Below are positions 1 to 12,316 of a stretch of DNA of 64,000 nucleotides, piece after piece (position 1 is the stretch's first letter; each line of letters starts with the position of its first letter). Position numbers and translations under genes: made by a program. The notes under the pieces are model-generated. The model worked only from the letters and a program-made list of their open reading frames with translations, was not told where the DNA came from and did no database searches. Origin of the DNA: Coccinella septempunctata (lineage: Eukaryota > Arthropoda > Insecta > Coleoptera > Coccinellidae); assembly GCF_907165205.1 (NCBI RefSeq), contig NC_058195.1, forward strand, positions 9,734,001-9,798,000, read 5' to 3'.

Positions 1-756
1 GACCTCCCTTCCAAGATACAGCCTTCGAAAGGCGATGACGAGTTGACAGTTCTTAATTTTTTTACGGGTTCTAAAACTATACATAATATGAAGCACTAAG
101 TAGATGTTACTCAGCCAATTTCATAACTTTATTGGGGTTGAAAATAACAATCCCTTATGATTTTCCGTCAAAAATCGTTTTCGTGGGGTAGATTTTCGAA
201 AAATAAAATAGTCTCTTATGGTTTTCCACTAAATTGTGGAGAAAAAAAGTCTCTTGCAAAATTTCGATACAGTAGATTCTTTTCTCGGAATTAGTGAAAA
301 CTTACAAGCAGTTATGATCATTGTTCATTCCATTTCATCGTATAATAGTGTTCCATAGAATGACTACATCCCGCTAAAATTCATGCATCAGCTCTCTGCC
401 TCATAGATCTTCGTATACTCCTTTTAAGTTTTTATTTATTCCAAGAAAAGTATCGACTGTATCGAAATTCTGCAAGTGACTTTTTTCTCCTAAATTGAAT
501 GGGAAACCATAAGAGAATTTTATTTTTCGAAAGTCTACCTCACGAAAACAATTTTTGAAAGAAAATCATATGGGGTTTTTATTTTCAGCCCTTAATAATG
601 ATGTTATTAGATCTAAAAAAATTGTGTGAGTTACATCTACTTAGTGCTTCATATTATGTAGAGTTTCATGACTCAGTTTTTCTCAGAACCCGTAAAAAAA
701 ATTAAAAACTGTCAACTCGTCATCGCCTTCCAAAGGCTGTATCTTGAAAGGGAGGT
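1..756. repeat. Foldback element with long inverted arms, cut by window start
   Basis: The first ~310 bases reappear inverted in ~425-756. The opening GACCTCCCTTCCAAGATACA has its complement at the end of the right arm, and internal blocks such as the segment after 'cgggttctaaaac' also match. Only ~110 bp separates the arms. The element probably starts upstream of the window. The short ORFs over the right arm are not coding; they are by-products of the palindrome. Confidence 0.85.
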
Positions 757-1439
757 CGATTTAGAAAAATATTTATAGGAACTGCTCCTGCTTATTTTTA
801 TCGAGGAATGATCTCCCTCAGTCCTTCGCATTTGTTTACAGAAAACCTGTATTGATTTGGAAACTTTTTCGGCTTCAAATTCTAAATTTACAGATAATTG
901 GGAAGTAACTGTTATCTTGAAATCATGCAAAACTGAACGATCAGGGGTTTTCCTGAAATTTTTGAAGCAACAACATGATATTCATGTCTTGGGTTCTCAA
1001 CAAGAACATGGTGTCCGAGGTAAAGTGTCCCTATACCTTATTGTGGAAACTGGATGCACTTTTCTGTACATATTTCTGAAACTATTCACTTTACAGAAAA
1101 AGTTTAAATCCATTTTTTGTTGATTTCAACCTGTTCTGCATGATGAACAAGGAAAAAATATAGGTTGCCTTTTGAAAAAATTAAGTTTCGATTGAATATC
1201 TCTTCGAATTTTTAACTTTAATTTTTGAAGACCCTGTATGTCAGTTTGCTGAAAATAGAGATGTAACGTACGTTAGTTTCGGTACATTCATTAGAAAGCT
1301 AGTATCAGCTATTTTAGTGAGCGCCTACAGCTGTAAAAATTTTAGGAAAAAGTCGAATATCTCATAATCGGTGCTATATAGGACCATTGTTGTCAACCAA
1401 AGTTACCTTAAAATTTGAGAAGAAATTCAAAAATGCAAT
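757..1439. other. Unassigned AT-rich flank of the foldback element
   Basis: No convincing gene. An ORF of 88 codons at 857-1123 has no recognisable domain. The motif ACCCTGTA at about 1231-1238 resembles the outer end of many short inverted-repeat elements in this window, so the foldback element may really end there. I see nothing else. Confidence 0.4.
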
Positions 1440-1623
1440 GATAAATAGGTTGTTCCATTTAAAATAGGAAAGCTGATACCAACAGGGAAAAAAGGGAGCA
1501 CCCTCTATTAAGGTGGGCTATCAAAAATAAAAGTTACAGGCAAGTTTTGTATTCAACTTTTTCTTCTAGATCCTTAAGTTTCAACAATATGGTATAAGGA
1601 CACTTTAACTCGGACACCCTGTA
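1440..1623. repeat. Short TIR-like element (about 184 bp)
   Basis: Begins with 'ggttgttccatttaaaata' and ends with 'cggacaccctgta'. A 186-bp segment at 38155-38340 has the same two ends ('gggtgttccacttaaaata' and 'gcggacaccctgtata'). The interiors look diverged. It has the form of a small non-autonomous DNA element; no target duplication is clear. Confidence 0.45.
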
Positions 1624-2317
1624 CATAAAGTGGGTACTTGACGCAGTCTGATAAAACAAAACATTTCTCGACAAACAACAAACGTAGCAGTTGAAGCGGG
1701 AACAAAGCAAAGAAAACTACTCCTTCCGTAACTGTTGTAAAAGGAGTGCGTCCAACGCAAGCCCTCAGCTCCGAAGTTGAGTTATTACAGCCTCAGTCCA
1801 CAGTCATTTTTCGCGGTGCGCTGAGGAAATGAAAGCCTGATTATGCAGAAAATGAATAGATAGCACGCCACAAATGGAACGAAACCCATCGCTCGGCCGA
1901 GATGGGTTAAATGTATAATGTGCTAATGCATGTTCACTATACGTGAAATCTTTTTATGGGCGCGAGATATGTAATTATCAGAGAATACATAATTACACGA
2001 TGCATCTTCACACTTACATTTATTCCGCAGCGACCAACAAAAGGCATATTTAAGAGAAATAATAATTAGTACCTATTAGGAATTACAACGATTTGTTATG
2101 CCTCGAAAGTCATTTCCTGCTGGAGTGTATTCCGCAATTTAGCAATTTTGTTGAGACGTTATTTTTTATGCATACAGGGTGCTTGCAGGATGTGGCGCAC
2201 CTTGGGACATAATAGTAATTCATGTGTGTGATGAAGCGAGAAAAACTCCAATTTAAAATCACCATCTCTGAAATCCCATAAAGAACACGTCACAATTTCA
2301 CACTGAGCAGTTTTTTA
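1624..2317. other. Unassigned region
   Basis: About 700 bases without a supported gene. It contains one isolated terminal-type motif ('catacagggtgcttgcagg' near 2173). Otherwise it looks like unique, moderately AT-rich sequence. Confidence 0.4.
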
Positions 2318-3385
2318 AAATAAACAGTTTTTGGTACTTAAATATTGTATTGATTTTTTGCAAATTTTTTAAATTTTACAACAAACCAGCTGTTCGAGGA
2401 GATGCAATGCCGATGTTTAGTTGTTGTTAAAATGCCTAGAGCACGTGTCCGCGGAATGTATCGCCAGCTAAATGAATTTGAAAAAGGTCGAATTATTGGT
2501 CTACAAGAGGTGGGCTTGTCATTTCGAGAAATCGCTAACCGTACCTACAGAAATCCAACTACTGTTATGAGATGTTGTCAAGCGTGGTTTGATGATGCCC
2601 AAAATCGAAGAAGAGTAGGCACCAGACGTCGAAGGGGCACAACTGAAGTTCATGATCGGCTTCTGAGACTTATGGCCATTAGGGACCGATTTGCGACAAC
2701 TCGATCTTTGGCTGATAAGTGGTTCGGAGAACAAGGCCATCTTGTAACTGTTTGAACGGTTTATCGCCATATAAAGTCTTTTGGACTGCAGCATTATCGA
2801 CCCCATCTTGTGTTACCTCTTACGGTTGAGGAAAGACGGCAACGATTACAGTAGTGCAGAGAACGACAACATTAGAATATGGAATGGTATCAGGTCTCTG
2901 ATCTCGATTCTCCTTGGGTGCACATGATGGCCGAAGAAGGGTAAGAGACGTCGAGGAGAAAGACGTGAACCTCATTTTGATGTTGATCGTCATGTACACC
3001 GGACAGTAGGCGATATAGTATGTGGTGCTATTGAACATGGAATTAGGTCACCTTTAGTCTTCATTCAAGGTAACATGACAGCGCTGCGTTACCTTCAAGA
3101 AATAGTGGAGCCATATGTTCTCCCTTACCTTAACAGGCTTGAGAATCCAATATTTCAGCAAGATTATGCTCGACCTCATGTTGCCAGAGTTAGTTTAAAC
3201 TTTTTTTGAGCGACCCATGTGAATATTTTGCCTTGGCCGCCCAGATACCCTGATCTTTCGCCCATAGAGCATGTTTGGAACATCATGGATAGAAGGCTTG
3301 GAAATTTACTCCAGCTCCATGGACTTTAGCGGCTCTGAGACATGAAGTACAGGTAGCTATCCCTCAAGAAGAAATAGATAGAGGA
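2318..3385 (+). pseudogene. Tc1-like transposase, degenerate
   Basis: The product would be a Tc1/mariner-superfamily DDE transposase that cuts and pastes its own element. The reading starts best at the ATG at 2432 (MPRARVRGMYRQLNEF) and stays open to about 2755. It shows a paired helix-turn-helix region with FREIANR...PTTVMRC followed by a basic GTRRRRGTTE linker. After 2756 the frame is broken by stops and frameshifts, but later blocks are legible: GNMTALRYLQEIVEPYVLPY, FQQDYARPHVA (second catalytic Asp) and PRYPDLSPIEHVWNIMDRRL (catalytic Glu). The 5' side matches the related copy at 4674-5500 (opposite strand) up to about 2318, but no terminal repeat of that family is visible here. Homology is lost again after about 3385. 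Inactive relic; family assignment is firm. Confidence 0.9.
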
Positions 3386-4673
3386 CACAGAGGTGTCCTC
3401 CTGACCTGGAAAAAATTCAGTTATTTCTTTAGTATAACCTAGTAGTTACAGAGAATAAACGCACAAAATATCATCAACCTATATAAGGTGGGACGAATTT
3501 ATAGGTAACAGAAGAAATTGGCAAAATCAGTAAAACACTCTATATCTTGATTATGAAGAAAGAGAGTCCCTTTAAATATAGGTTATTCTGACCCACGTTC
3601 CTATCTTCTATCTACCCTTAGCTTCCGCCCATTCATCAAGGAATCACCTCCCATCAGCTATACTGAAAAAGTGATTCAAATGAAGAAAGTACATGTTCTC
3701 TGGAATATCAAGCACAATCTTTGAGCAGTGCAGTTTGCTATATTCCAATTTATGGTATTGAAGTTCCACTGAAAAACTGACACAACATGATGGATACGAA
3801 AAGATTGGTAATCCCCCTCTGCCAAACCAATTTGTAGCCTGCGAAAGGTCAGCTCTTCACAAGTATATTAAAATGATATAGCACCTGGCCCAGTCGGATT
3901 TTTATTTAATCCCATACCTCTATTGATACACGGCAAGGAACTGATTCGAGAGTGCCCCTTTGATATGGGACCGGTTTTTTCAACGTCTTATCTAGATCTT
4001 GTAAACAGCTCGTAATAGCGTTACAATGGTTTCAACAACAAGAAATTAAATCGAGGTGTTGGAATGGCCCGAGTCGGCATTGTTAAAGTGATTGATTTAG
4101 GCGATGTGTGCTTGATGCTAATTACGTATCATTCGATAGTGTCAATTCTGGTGCTGGCACCGGCCCGAACCTCTTTCTATGTACCGTTGCTCGCATACTG
4201 ACTGAAGACGTCTTCCGAAATATCACTTTCTCCTTTCTGTGTATTCCAAGAGTATGGCCCAAATTTCTCCATGAATTAAATCGAGTTTGGTTCGTTAGTT
4301 TTGCCAACCCCAAGTCTTTAAAGAAATTTCAAAAACATCTAACCTTTTAATGAACATTGCCAATTATTGCAAGCGCCCCTTGAGATTGGTTTCGTAAAAC
4401 CATTAATTTGCTTAATAATATTGTACCATTTAAAAATTAATTTTCGATAGTTGAATTAATTCTCTTCTATTTTCTTGCTGAAAGAAACAGTTTTTGAGGA
4501 AAATATGATTTTTTGTACAACTGCCATTGAAAGTGACACATTTCATGACAGCCAACAGTGTTAGAAGTGATTTTACCACTAGTGTTGAAGATATTTTTGG
4601 CACTACATTTTCTAATGATGAAATAAGAAAAAATTATAATAATAACACTTTTAACACTTATATCATAAATATA
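3386..4673. other. Unassigned region between two Tc1-like relics
   Basis: No supported gene. ORFs at 4108-4350 and 4122-4313 overlap on opposite strands and show no domain. Part of the stretch (3557-3655) is a dispersed repeat described separately. The rest appears unique. Confidence 0.4.
3557..3655 (-). repeat. Dispersed repeat, inverted partner at 28043-28148
   Basis: The segment ending 'tctacccttagcttccgccc' is found as its reverse complement ('gggcggaagctaagggtaga') at 28043-28148, with roughly 80% identity by eye over about 100 bp. No terminal structure is visible, so the class is unknown. It lies just downstream of the Tc1-like relic. Confidence 0.6.
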
Positions 4674-5500
4674 ATAACTGACAAAGAAACTGCAACACCC
4701 AGAAGGAGCTGTTTAAATTTCGAATTTTTTTTTTGGTAAAGCATAGATAGTATAGCAATCAGTAAACTATTAAAATTTGAAGAAAAAAAACGAAGGGTTT
4801 ACAATTTTTTTATTAAATTTGTTAATAATGTGTGTGTCCACCGCGGTTATTTATACACTCCCCAACACGTCTTGGCATTGATGCAAAAAAAATGGTCTAT
4901 TTCTTCTTGGGGAATGCTATCCCAAGCTACCTGTACTTCATGTCTCAGAGACGCCGATGTTTATGGGGGCTGGGGTATATTTCCAAGTCCTTTACCTTTG
5001 ATGTCCCAAACATGCTCTATGGGCGAAAGATCAGGGGATCTGGGCGGCCATGGCAAAAGATTCACATGGGTCGCTTAAAGAAAGTTTAAACTAACTCTGG
5101 CCTCATGAGGTTGAGCATTATCTTGGTGAAATATAGGATTCTCGAGCCGGTTAAGGTAAGAGTGAACATATGGCTCCACTATTTCTTGAAGGTAACGCAG
5201 CGCTGTCATGTTACCTCGAATAAAGACTTAAGGTGAGCTACTTCCATGTGCAATATCACCCCATTTCAACAACAACTAAACATCGATATTGGCTCTCCTC
5301 GAACAGCTGGTGTGTTGTAAAATTTAAAAAATTTGCCACAAACGACTACAATATCTGTAACAAAAAAAGTTTATCTCAAAAAACTTTCACGATTTTTTTC
5401 CGAATTTTAATCATTTACTCCGTGCTATACTATCTGTTCTACCAAAAATTCTTTAATTTAAACAGCATCTTTTGGGTGTTGCAGTTTCTTTTTCATTTCT
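4674..5500 (-). mobile_element. Tc1-like element, internally deleted
   Basis: Left end has ACTGACAAAGAAACTGCAAC followed by 'acccagaaggagctgttta'. The right end carries the inverted match ('aaacagcatcttttgggtgt', then 'tgcagtttctttttca'), so the terminal repeats are recognisable. A TA at 4672-4673 is a plausible target site. The interior reads on the minus strand as pieces of the same transposase found at 2318-3385: the region of GNMTALRYLQEIVEP (5165-5225), the C-terminal IPQEEIDHLIASMP-like tail (4850-4930), and the 5' leader (5270-5340) that matches 2370-2425. Most of the helix-turn-helix domain is deleted. The plus-strand ORFs here are antisense shadows. Right boundary approximate. Confidence 0.85.
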
Positions 5501-5790
5501 ACAGGCACATATAGCGTAAGTCGCATAGAATCCTCGAACTTAAATTTACAAGGAGAATACCATCAAAATTTGTCTTAATTACTTTTTTGCTTGAACAGAA
5601 TCTCATTTCTGCCAGTTTTCTGGTTTCCATGGAAAAAATCGATAATTGGTTTCCAGATTCAATCTTTGGGAAGCTTAGCATGCAGAGGCTACTCGAAAAA
5701 AAAGTATGAAAGAACCTCACTAATTTTTAACAAGGAATCGCCCCTTACATTTATTCGTTTACACCCTGCATATTCAAGCATTTTTTTGAA
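5501..5790 (+). repeat. Family G dispersed repeat, copy 1
   Basis: Blocks 'catttctgccagttttctgg' and 'aacaaggaatcgcccctta', ending 'acaccctgcata', recur in the same order at about 16330-16510, and the last part recurs at 52985-53115. It behaves as a dispersed, probably palindromic, non-autonomous element ending in a CCCTG-type terminus. No coding capacity. Confidence 0.6.
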
Positions 5791-6373
5791 AATATCTCAG
5801 CATAATTTCAATTCCTACTTTCACTCATATTAAATTCTCAAACTTAATGGCAAATTTTTCCATCAACTGAAAGTCCCATTGAATATCTGGGTCAAAAACA
5901 TCATTTTCGAGTTATTACAAGAAGACAGCTTCTGAGCTGTCTACGTATCGGCATGAAAAATGAACCCTTTGTTACAATTTCCGTCAAATCTCAAGATGTG
6001 GAAATTTCAGACGTGTTCTGCCATTGTTCTGCCTCTAATTACCGAAATTGTAATAGGTTATTTTATTGAGATCCCCAATCAAGATAGAGATTCCGATTCT
6101 GTACCCGAAAGTTGATAGATAGTTTTCATAGTGTGAATTAATATTTTCGTTTCGGTTTCGTAACCGAATAATGGAATGATGGGATCACATGGTTATTCTT
6201 TGGTTTGCAGAGGTTGAGTAAGTTGTATTGAGTGGTTCCACCAAGTTTGACAAGTGAATCGAATTAGTGGGTCTTCTAGTTTCGGTCGTAATTTGATCGT
6301 ATCTCGATGAAAGGTGATGATTGATATCTAAATGGAGAAATTTCAGTACGGTTCATTATTTTGTTAGAGCGTA
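5791..6373. other. Unassigned region
   Basis: No gene or repeat structure recognised between the family G copy and the mariner insertion. The TA at 6372-6373 is the left target site of that insertion. Confidence 0.4.
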
Positions 6374-7536
6374 CGAGGAAATATTGAAAAACTCTTAGCC
6401 TACTATAGAACCAAACAAAATTTCAATGTCAAAATATTTTCTTACTCAACATATTCTCTTCTCAATTGGATACATTTATTAGAGCGAATCTGCAACGTCT
6501 CTAGACCTTCCAAAAAAAATGTTCCTTTATGCTCTGCAAACCATACCTCCGCAGTCTTTATAACCTCCTCGTTGGAACAAAATTTACGTCCTCTTAAACT
6601 TTTTTCAGTTGAGGAAAGAGATGATGTCGGATGGAGCCAAATCTGATGAATAAGAGGGGTGTTCTAGTAATTCAAACCCTAAATCACGAATTGTTTGCAT
6701 GGCAACATGAGATTTGTGTGCAGGTGCGTTGTCCTGTAAAAACCAAACATCTTCGGATAGATTTCCGCGTCTTTTCTCTTTATTTTTCTCCCGTAGAGTG
6801 GTCAGTAATGTCGAATAGATAATCCCCGGTTATTGTTTTACCCTTATCCAAAAAATTAATCATGATTACTCCATGGCAATCCCAAAAAATTGAAGCAAGA
6901 ACTTTTCCAGCAGATTTTTGGACTTGTCCTTCTTAGGTCTTGGAGATACCAGAGTGTCTTTGTTTCTGGATCGTAGAATTGTACCCAAGTCTCATCCATA
7001 GTAACGATTCGGTTTAAGAAGTCTACATCGTTTTCAAATCGAGTACAGATCGAACGAGATGCTTCTACCCTTGCATGCACGCTTTTGGTCAACATTCAAA
7101 CATTTGGGGATCCATTTTGCAGCAATTTTTCTCATGTCCTAATTGCCGTGAACTATATGATGAAACTGGCCTTCCTGATTGGTCATCATCTTCAATGGAA
7201 AACTCACCTCTTTTGAAGCTTCCAGTCCAATTTATCACGGTCGCATACAAAGGACATTGATCACCAAGGTTATTAAGCGTATTTTCGTAAATCTGCTTAC
7301 CTCTTAACCCTTTTAAATGCAGGTACTTGATGATGGCTTGATACTCCAATTTTTCGATTTCCACAATTTCGGTGGACATCTTCTTTCTTTTAATTTATTG
7401 CGTAACTCTGGTTTACTCTTTTGACCTCAATCTTCACACTGACACTTCTGATGAGTTATTGTTCGTTGCTATGGTAACGCTATATATTTTTATGCATGGA
7501 ACTGGTCTAGTCTAACTAGATATCAATACATCCTCG
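6374..7536 (-). mobile_element. mariner element, copy 1 (1163 bp)
   Basis: The ends are inverted repeats: CGAGGAAATATTGA on the left and, inverted, CGAGGATGTATTGATATC on the right. They are flanked by TA on both sides (6372-6373 and 7537-7538), the usual mariner target duplication. The transposase lies on the minus strand. The element is slightly shorter than the copy at 12666-13887, mainly because of a deletion inside the gene. Confidence 0.92.
6560..7379 (-). pseudogene. mariner transposase, broken
   Basis: Encodes a DD34D-type mariner transposase, a nuclear DNA-binding recombinase that moves the surrounding element. The N-terminus starts at the ATG ending at 7379 (MSTEIVEIEKLEYQAIIKYL), followed by a helix-turn-helix (LRGKQIYENTL...YATVINW) and the SIEDDDQSGRP linker. 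About 75 residues present in the copy at 32229-33510 are missing directly after this linker. The frame then shifts; the next piece (7095-6856) carries RSICTRFENDVDFLNRIV and TMDETW, the first catalytic Asp. The C-terminal part continues out of frame to about 6560. It cannot make a functional enzyme. Confidence 0.9.
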
Positions 7537-7538
7537 TA

Positions 7539-8194
7539 TTACAAAATTCTTGGTTGGAAACTCAAAGTGTTCAGAGGGCAAATCAGAATTATTTTCCCAT
7601 TTTAAGGGTAATTCCAACACTGGTTCTAGCCAAAATTTGCTTTCTATCAATTACCTAATCTCCATATCAAAATATAAAGAAAATATTGCGCCTATCCTGT
7701 CTCCCTGAAGATATACACTCTGTGTCCTCCTTCCGCGATCATAATTCATCATTTCTCCTCATAATAACGATAGTCCTATACCAGATCAAACCAGCTAATA
7801 AATTATTCATATACATCGATTCCTAGCGACCCCAAAAAAAAAAACGCAAAATGTGCTCAACATTTACGTAACGAATGTGTACAGGCATCCTTAGACGTAC
7901 ATTTTGCCTGGAACATTTTTACAAATTCCTAATTATACCCTTCAATCTGAATTATTCAAACAAGACTCTATTGGATAATTGTGAATAATCCACTGGTAAC
8001 AAATGAGTAGTATGAATCATAATTGAAGTGGAGCATGGTCCTTTTTATGTGCTCTCTTGTATCGGAATCACCTGGAGAAATTGCGAGGGTAATTCATAGA
8101 GTTCTCCACTGTCCGGCAGGTCTGTGATCGGTTAGAATAGAACCGAAGGGAACGGTCAGTGTCGTACAGTATTCATCTCAGCAGTAAATGGTGT
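7539..8194. other. Unassigned AT-rich region
   Basis: No gene, tandem repeat or inverted repeat found. It has a short poly-A run near 7830. Likely background intergenic or intronic sequence. Confidence 0.4.
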
Positions 8195-8879
8195 ATACAG
8201 GATGAGTCTTTGACTCGCACAATAACTTCAACAGTAGATTTTTGAGGTCGATAGAAACACTTTTTTCCCTTACTATTTTTTTCTGAATAGGCTCGGTTTA
8301 AAAGATACAGGCTGTTGAAAAACCAACAAGAAATTTTATTTTTAGTTCTATCTCACGAACGGTTTAATAGAATGAAATGAATTTCGCAATATAGTTTTTC
8401 ATTTATTTGATGAATTTTCTTCGAACACAAGATATTATCCATGTCTTCCAGTTTTCCATAAAAATACCAAAAATACAAAGAACCCATCTTTTGAAACTAA
8501 ATTGGACGCTTTCTAATGAATACTCGACCGTTTTAGGAAATTAAAGTATTCCACATATTTTCTCGTATAATGCTCCATTTTCGAGTAATTCAATGTTCAA
8601 AAATTAAAAAGTATCTGTGAAATTTGAAAAATTGGGTACTTTGGCTAAATACAACTCTGTTCAAAAGATCCCCAGATGTGTAGTATCACAAATTTTTTCT
8701 AGTAATTCTGAACGTAATTATGTTTTTCCAGGGTAGGCACAGCTCATTATGAAAATTGAAAATTGCCATATCTTTTTATCAGGGCCGAATCGGAAAAAAT
8801 GTTATGGGAAAAAAGGGTTTCTTTTTACCACAAGAATCCACTGTCAAAGTATTTGTACGAGTCAAAGACTCACCCTATA
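8195..8879 (-). repeat. Family S TIR element, copy A (about 685 bp)
   Basis: The left end 'atacaggatgagtctttgac' and the right end 'gtcaaagactcaccctata' are inverted repeats of about 70 bp, including a shared block on the theme TTGAGGTCAAAAGAAACACT. The interior is non-coding. Relative to copies B, C and D (15288, 24811, 45831) the core is inverted: the 'atctcacgaacggttt' block lies near the left end. This is the form of a non-autonomous DNA transposon. The 70-codon ORF at 8749-8961 only reads through the right end. Confidence 0.8.
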
Positions 8880-9259
8880 TAAGAAACCTTGTAGATTAGC
8901 TACACCTCGCAACTTTGAAGCTGTTGATCTCAAATTCATTGTATTAAGCGTATCACAATAACAGTTTTCGAGTTATGTTCACTTCTCGAAAAAAATCTTG
9001 TTTGGATATACTATGGTTTGCAATTTTTATATGAAATTTTGCTGGTAGTTGCTTATCTAGAGATTGGGGGGCCTATTGATAGTGGTGAGGTATCGATTCG
9101 GCGGTTTTCGAGTTTATTTTTGAAATTTTGGGTCCATTTTCAGTAAAAAAGAATTCTGAACACGCCCTACTTAGTTTTATAGTGGAATAATTAATGGTCC
9201 TTAAGAAATGTGCGGAGAATTTATTTTTATAGTCCATTGACATCTATAAAAACAGTCGG

Positions 9260-9360
9260 ATGTTTTGATAACCGTCAGAACCTCACGTTTTCATCATATA
9301 CAGTGTGAAATGTGTCAAATTTCGAAGGCCAACCGACTACTTTTATAAAATTGAGTTGCA
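9260..9360 (+). repeat. Family K terminal fragment
   Basis: The run 'gtgaaatgtgtcaaattt' followed by GGCCAACCGACT and 'cttttataaaattgag' matches the right end of the K element at 54859-56033. No left end is visible nearby, so it is a solo end or a heavily deleted copy. The preceding 380 bases (8880-9259) contain nothing I can assign. Confidence 0.6.
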
Positions 9361-11986
9361 GTTCCTGAGAATCAATTCAAGAAGAGTGAAGACTCAAAAA
9401 TCTTGAAATTTCTGTCCAATACTCAAGGTCGTGGCCAGTGCACACCGTTAACAGTTGCTCTAATCTATTTTCTAAGCTTTTCACCATCAGAGGTAGCTCT
9501 ACTCGCTCTTATATTTCCAAATCTAAGCCATTCATTAATGTCGTGATCTTCCTTCAAACTTGGAACGAATACCAATTCACCTGTTAGACCTTCGACGCCA
9601 CTGACTTCCCGGTAGAATGCTCAGGGGGTCCGGCAAACGTTAAACTGCCTTCATCCTTCATTTCACATGTCAATGATCGGCTATCACATGTGCAAATAAG
9701 AGAGCAAGTTAATTGCCCGAATACCGCATACTTAATTAATGCCCTTGTAAATTTGTCCGACCCACAAACGCGGTTCGAACCCCGCGGCATATCGTGGTTT
9801 TAATTCGTTTACTGTTCAGCATAAAAGAAATTTATAACGCCATCTTGACACGATGTCATTGTTTATTCGAATGGAACGAAATCGAAAGGTATGATGAACA
9901 TATCAAGAGAGAGGATTAATTCGATCTGTGTTCGCCATACCTATCTTTAGAAATGGCGCTCACCCAGATCGAAGACTTTGAAAAAAAAGAACTTCAGACA
10001 TCTTCAATGAACTCTCCCTTGGCAATAACAGCTACAGCTATACAGCCACAGCCTATACTGAAACATTGGCTAACGTCTTATTCAATAGTATATGAATTGA
10101 ATAGGGGGAGTCTGGGAGACTTGCTCAGGTAGGAGACTTGAACCACCTCATCATATATTTCAATTCAAATTTCGCACTACCGGTATCGTAAATAGCTTAC
10201 GACAAACTCGTCATAAGGCACAACTAGTGGCGGCTCCATTTTGGCCGCCATCAGAACAGTTCGGGATTGAGGGGGTTGAACGTGATTTTGTTGTTAGGAA
10301 GTAAGAAATTGAATAATTATTGTTTGTTACACTGTCTGAAAAGTTTGATAGGTGCGTGGTTTTATTTAGTTTTATTGCTGTCATTGATTAATACTGTTTT
10401 ACAAACGATGAGCCTTTTTAATAATAGTTGTAAAAGTTTCAAGAAAACATCTTTTGAATTTGCTAAAAGGGAGTGCGGGAGACTTACTATGCTATGGTCG
10501 GGAGACATAATCGGTGGTCCAAGTTTCCTGCACTGAGCTTAGATAATAGTTTGCTTCAAAAAAAATTGAATAATAGAAATGAATATAAAAAATATACAAA
10601 AGTTTAAAAAAGTAAGAACATCTCGGCAATAAGTGAGGGTGACTCTGAAATAGATAATATGCATTTCATACGCTGATACAGCTGATGAAGAAAACCTTGA
10701 CATAGACAATCGTTGGTCATTGAAAATTGTTTTCTTTCAATGCTTTTCCTGATAAACAAACTTATGGTCAATTCTCTCTCGCCCCCTGTTCAACTCTCCT
10801 ATGGGTTAGGGAGACATGAGCCAATTTTCGGTTCCTAAAAAAAGATTTGCTGTACTCAAAATGTTCATCTGACAATTACTCTACTATTTTCTATCGTTAC
10901 CTATTTGGGCATGATATCATTACGCAAGAAACTGAGTTGCTACCATTTACAGATACAACTTCAGTGGCTTCAGAATAAAAGTGGTCAACTATGACAGACT
11001 CCCCATACTGGGATTCAGTTTAATCGCTTTTACAATATTTAGAACATGCATTCAAAATGCCTTCATTTGGACTACAAGACATTTTATCTACCGTTATTGT
11101 ATCCTGGGTTGGGGTGCATTAGTTGCATCTCTGCAGTGTTGTGTTTCATGTTGATTGTCTCTATATGCTTGATTTCTTTTTGTCTCCTCATGAGCTGTTT
11201 TTCCTTTTTTAGTTAATATTATTGTTTGTCATCTCGAAAAAAGTATTTCTTTACTTAACGAGTATTTAGTTATTCACTTGTATTAATATTGTTTCCTGTA
11301 TATTCTTAGAATAATGCATTCAAATGATAAGGCAATAAATACTCAGCATAAGAAGAGACCTGCTATATTTTTAGGCATTGATCTCATATCAGCAGCAAGT
11401 ATCCACGGAGGCACCCCCAGCAAAATTCCCCAGGAGACCAACTAATTCAACGTTTTCATCGAACAATATACACCCATAAATTATAATCCTTCTCGAACAG
11501 TGTTGAATAGAGCCTGACTTGCATAAATCCTCACCGTATCGAACTAAATGTATTCCATTCAGTGAAAACACTCATCCTCCCCATCCGATATGTAAAATTA
11601 AGGCAGAAAGATATCAAAAGAGATAAGCAAATACGAAATTGTGTGTATGTTACTATTATATTAGCGAGGGAGTTCTCACGCATGTCAAAATTACAGAAGG
11701 AGAAGAGAACTTTGAGGAGATTCTCCGGGTGTTGAGATTGATAAAGAGGAAGCAAATAATAACCGCAGAGACAATCTAATACGTCGTGCATTGTTCGAAA
11801 CTGTGTAATTATTTGGAGCGACTGACATTGTGGGGCATTAGCGGGAATATTCGGGCATATACGTGGAATAATAACGTTTTAAGAGATTCGTTCTTGAGTG
11901 CTGTTGTTATCTGCCAGTATGGTAGGTGGGATCGTTTGTTGAGGCGCTTCGATCAGATATGACGTTTAACGATGGTTTCTAACGAT
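9361..11986. other. Unassigned region, possible degraded transposon debris
   Basis: No supported gene in about 2.6 kb. At 9770-9783 a palindromic GGTTCGAACCCC resembles a polymerase III B box, but no A box or tRNA fold accompanies it. Around 10600-10720 one plus-strand frame reads SEGDSEIDNMHF and later DEENLDID, an acidic stretch like the C-terminal tail of pogo/Tigger-type transposases; stops interrupt it, so this is only a suggestion. Nearby sequence has repeated 'gggagactt' words (10110-10510). The 86-codon ORF at 11531-11791 shows no domain. Confidence 0.3.
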
Positions 11987-12240
11987 TTATGGGTCATGGA
12001 CGTGAGGAAATTGGTTCGGAAACGCTGGGAGAAATACGCTAAAACTGTCAGGTGAATGACAATGTGAGAATAATGAACTCTGTTTCTGCACAATCCTCGA
12101 AATATACTGTGACATGAACTCACTGCAACATTTTTTTATACATATGTCTAGATAGGTCATATTACCTCTTATGACTACCAAAGGTGACCTACTGCCATAA
12201 GCCATAGCCCACCATACCATAACATCGACAGCGTAGTGAC
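11987..12240 (-). pseudogene. Tc1-like transposase fragment
   Basis: Minus-strand frame reads VMVWWAMAYGSRSPLVVIRG then NMT, which fits the Tc1-family block just after the first catalytic Asp (usually VMVWGAI...GSRSPLVVI). The rest of the 77-codon ORF is poorly conserved and no second Asp or Glu motif is legible. It is a different, older lineage from the Tc1-like copies at 2.3, 4.7 and 34.5 kb. Fragment only. Confidence 0.6.
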
Positions 12241-12254
12241 TGTCCCTTCAACTA

Positions 12255-12316
12255 AAAAACTTTAAAAAATTATTTCATGGCCAACCGATAGCTTTTATGA
12301 AAGTGAATGAAGTATA
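12255..12316 (+). repeat. Family K terminal fragment
   Basis: 'catggccaaccgatagctt' plus 'gtgaatgaagtatag' matches the right terminus of the K element (56000-56033). It directly abuts the Tc1-like fragment at 11987-12240, so that fragment may belong to a related element. The next 350 bases up to the mariner insertion hold nothing I can identify. Confidence 0.6.

Noticed and set aside
2519..3038. Minus-strand ORFs over the Tc1-like gene
   Set aside because: Antisense shadows of the plus-strand transposase.
9760..9795. tRNA gene or tRNA-derived SINE suggested by GGTTCGAACCCC
   Set aside because: The word is a palindrome inside CGCGG...CCGCG; no D-arm, anticodon arm, acceptor stem or A box fits on either strand.
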